Of a stretch of 64,000 bases of DNA, positions 62,453 through 64,000 are shown piece after piece. The first letter of the stretch is position 1. Every line of letters starts with the position of its first letter. The notes below the pieces were generated by a model. The model searched no databases and was not told the origin of the DNA. It saw nothing but the letters and a program-made list of their open reading frames with translations. The stretch is from Balanoglossus misakiensis. Lineage: Eukaryota > Hemichordata. The position numbers and the translations under genes are program-made. The stretch covers positions 10,292,001 through 10,356,000 of the forward strand of contig CM082581.2 in NCBI GenBank assembly GCA_040954595.2, read 5' to 3'.

Positions 62453-64000
62453 ACCAATGCTAGAAACATTATTTTATAAATGTCAGTGTCACTTTCTATT
62501 TGTAGTGAGTAATTCAAGTGGTGAAGTATTAATTTTGAGCATGTTTTGTTCATATATATGGTTCTCATACGTTTGCATTCAGGGATCAGATTCACAAAAT
62601 TGGCTTATTTTAGCTATTGAGATCACCCCTAAGTCTTCTGAGGCACACCCTAGAGTTTCCAAAAAAACAGATCCCTTAGATACTAGCACTAATGTCCCTA
62701 ACAAGGACATCCATCCTGGTACATATGTTGAGAATCTGAAAAGGCCCCCATTTAAATTCCATAGAACAATGGCTTGAAAGTTTGGTCTAAGAGTGGTCGG
62801 GTCTGAAGCGGGCAAACAAGCTTTGACTGCTATGTGGGGATTTCAGGGGAATTATTTATCACTTTGGTGGCAGAGTTGTCCTCCTCTCTCCTGTCATCCC
62901 CTCACGGCTGGTAACCCCCGCTGAGGTTGTTGAGCCACACTTCACAACAGGGTAACAAAATGTCCAATACAAACACCGGTATGTCCAAGCGAACCACTCC
63001 ACAATTCACTTGAAATTTTAAGTGCCAAACCCCTGAAGATGAGGAACGCACCTTAAGGAGTCCAAACTGAAAATCAACTCTGTCTGTCCACGCCAAGAAA
63101 ACAACTTTCAAGACAGAAAGGGAAAAAATGTGAACTATTTCACTTTTTGTGCACTCTACAAACCTGTCAATCCAACAGCTCCAGATATATCCAATCTATT
63201 ATGCAAATTACTTGTCTTTAATCTAAACTGACCACATCATCTCGTACCCAGGTGTGTAAACTTTACACTTTGAATGTGTGCCTTACAAAGAAAATTTTCC
63301 TTCTTGAGATTTGTTGTCTTAACCATTAAGCAAAGTAACCAGACCTTCTCCGCCAATATTGCCCTGTTTAGTAATTCACTGTAAAGATCAATTGCTAAGG
63401 CAGTTTCACACTTTTTTATTGACTTTCACGCTTATCATCCATTTGCCTATTCAGTTACTGTATACAGTTAGTTGAATATTCCAATTTATACTGTCTACTC
63501 CTATTTCGCACCGTTACATCTCAGTAACTAGACACAACTTTTCGAAGAAGCTTCCTGAAGTTAACAGGAGACTTCTTTGATAACGTTTAAACCTCCTAGT
63601 CTCTGTAGTCTTAGTTCTAAATCTTCGTTTATATGTACATAACCTTCAAAATGTCCTTGCATAGCATCTTACTTTAGATATTGAGTGCAGATTTTCATTA
63701 CTCTGTTATGTGCCGAACAAGATTCTGGGTGTAATATTCCTTTTTGTTTGTTGCATTGTTTGTTTTTGTTGCCACGAACATTCTTTTTCAACTTTCTCAG
63801 GAGATTTAATGGCTGGAAAATCAAACATCCTTTTAATGTAAAATTGGCAGCAATTTATAATCATGATTAACCATGTCTTGAAAATTGTTCAGAGACAAAA
63901 GTTGACACTGCAACAACCAGCCATCATTACAGAAACAGCTCACCTATCATTTAAGCTCGCACACCAAGCTATCAGAGTAAATTGATTCTGGAAAAAAGAG

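Larger units (their letters stand above)
40979..64000 (-). other. Long 5' intron of slit (at least 23 kb, continues past window)
   Basis: No LRR, LRRNT1 or signal-peptide exon of slit was recognised here on the minus strand, although slit must continue upstream. Scattered open frames of 60-118 codons on both strands lack domain features or splice partners and look like chance. Recognisable contents are a pogo-like end, a G-run, a MITE, microsatellites and a 41-bp tandem repeat, listed separately. A single short exon could still be hidden. Confidence 0.6.

Overview
The window is eukaryotic nuclear DNA: AT-rich, with short coding exons bounded by GT-AG introns, no operons and no long open frames. 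The encoded proteins are bilaterian. A non-vertebrate deuterostome (hemichordate, echinoderm or cephalochordate type) fits best, because the proteins stay close to the vertebrate ones and the genes have many short introns. A protostome is not excluded, since Slit here has the seven-EGF layout known from flies.

Four genes could be rebuilt exon by exon. (1) 105-2777, plus strand: the last six coding exons of RAB28, a farnesylated Rab-like GTPase; its first coding exon, with the P-loop, lies left of the window. (2) 5657-10298, minus strand: complete SRP72, 15 exons, 661 residues, a signal recognition particle subunit. (3) 11319-15254, minus strand: complete MAP9 (ASAP), 9 coding exons, 802 residues, a microtubule-associated protein. 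(4) 19224-40978, minus strand: slit, the Robo ligand. Thirty exons are present, from within LRR domain 1 to the C-terminal cystine knot. The exons for the signal peptide, LRRNT1 and first repeats are missing, so 40979-64000 is read as part of a very long 5' intron. All splice phases join in frame.

The spaces between genes hold little. The gap between RAB28 and SRP72, which converge, holds a tandem duplication of about 340 bp at 4525-5209. SRP72 and MAP9 are head-to-tail about 1 kb apart. The gap between MAP9 and slit holds a candidate MAP9 5' leader exon, a 45-bp tandem repeat and the slit poly(A) region. The slit introns carry two copies of a TTAA-flanked palindromic MITE, three pieces resembling pogo/Tigger ends, a compound CATT/CATC microsatellite and several small perfect hairpins.

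The four genes do not form a pathway: they serve photoreceptor/ciliary trafficking, ER targeting, spindle or axoneme microtubules, and axon guidance. What links them is location. Human RAB28, SLIT2, SRP72 and MAP9 are all on chromosome 4, so the window looks like a compact piece of an ancient linkage group. I found no CRISPR array, tRNA, rRNA or intact transposon.
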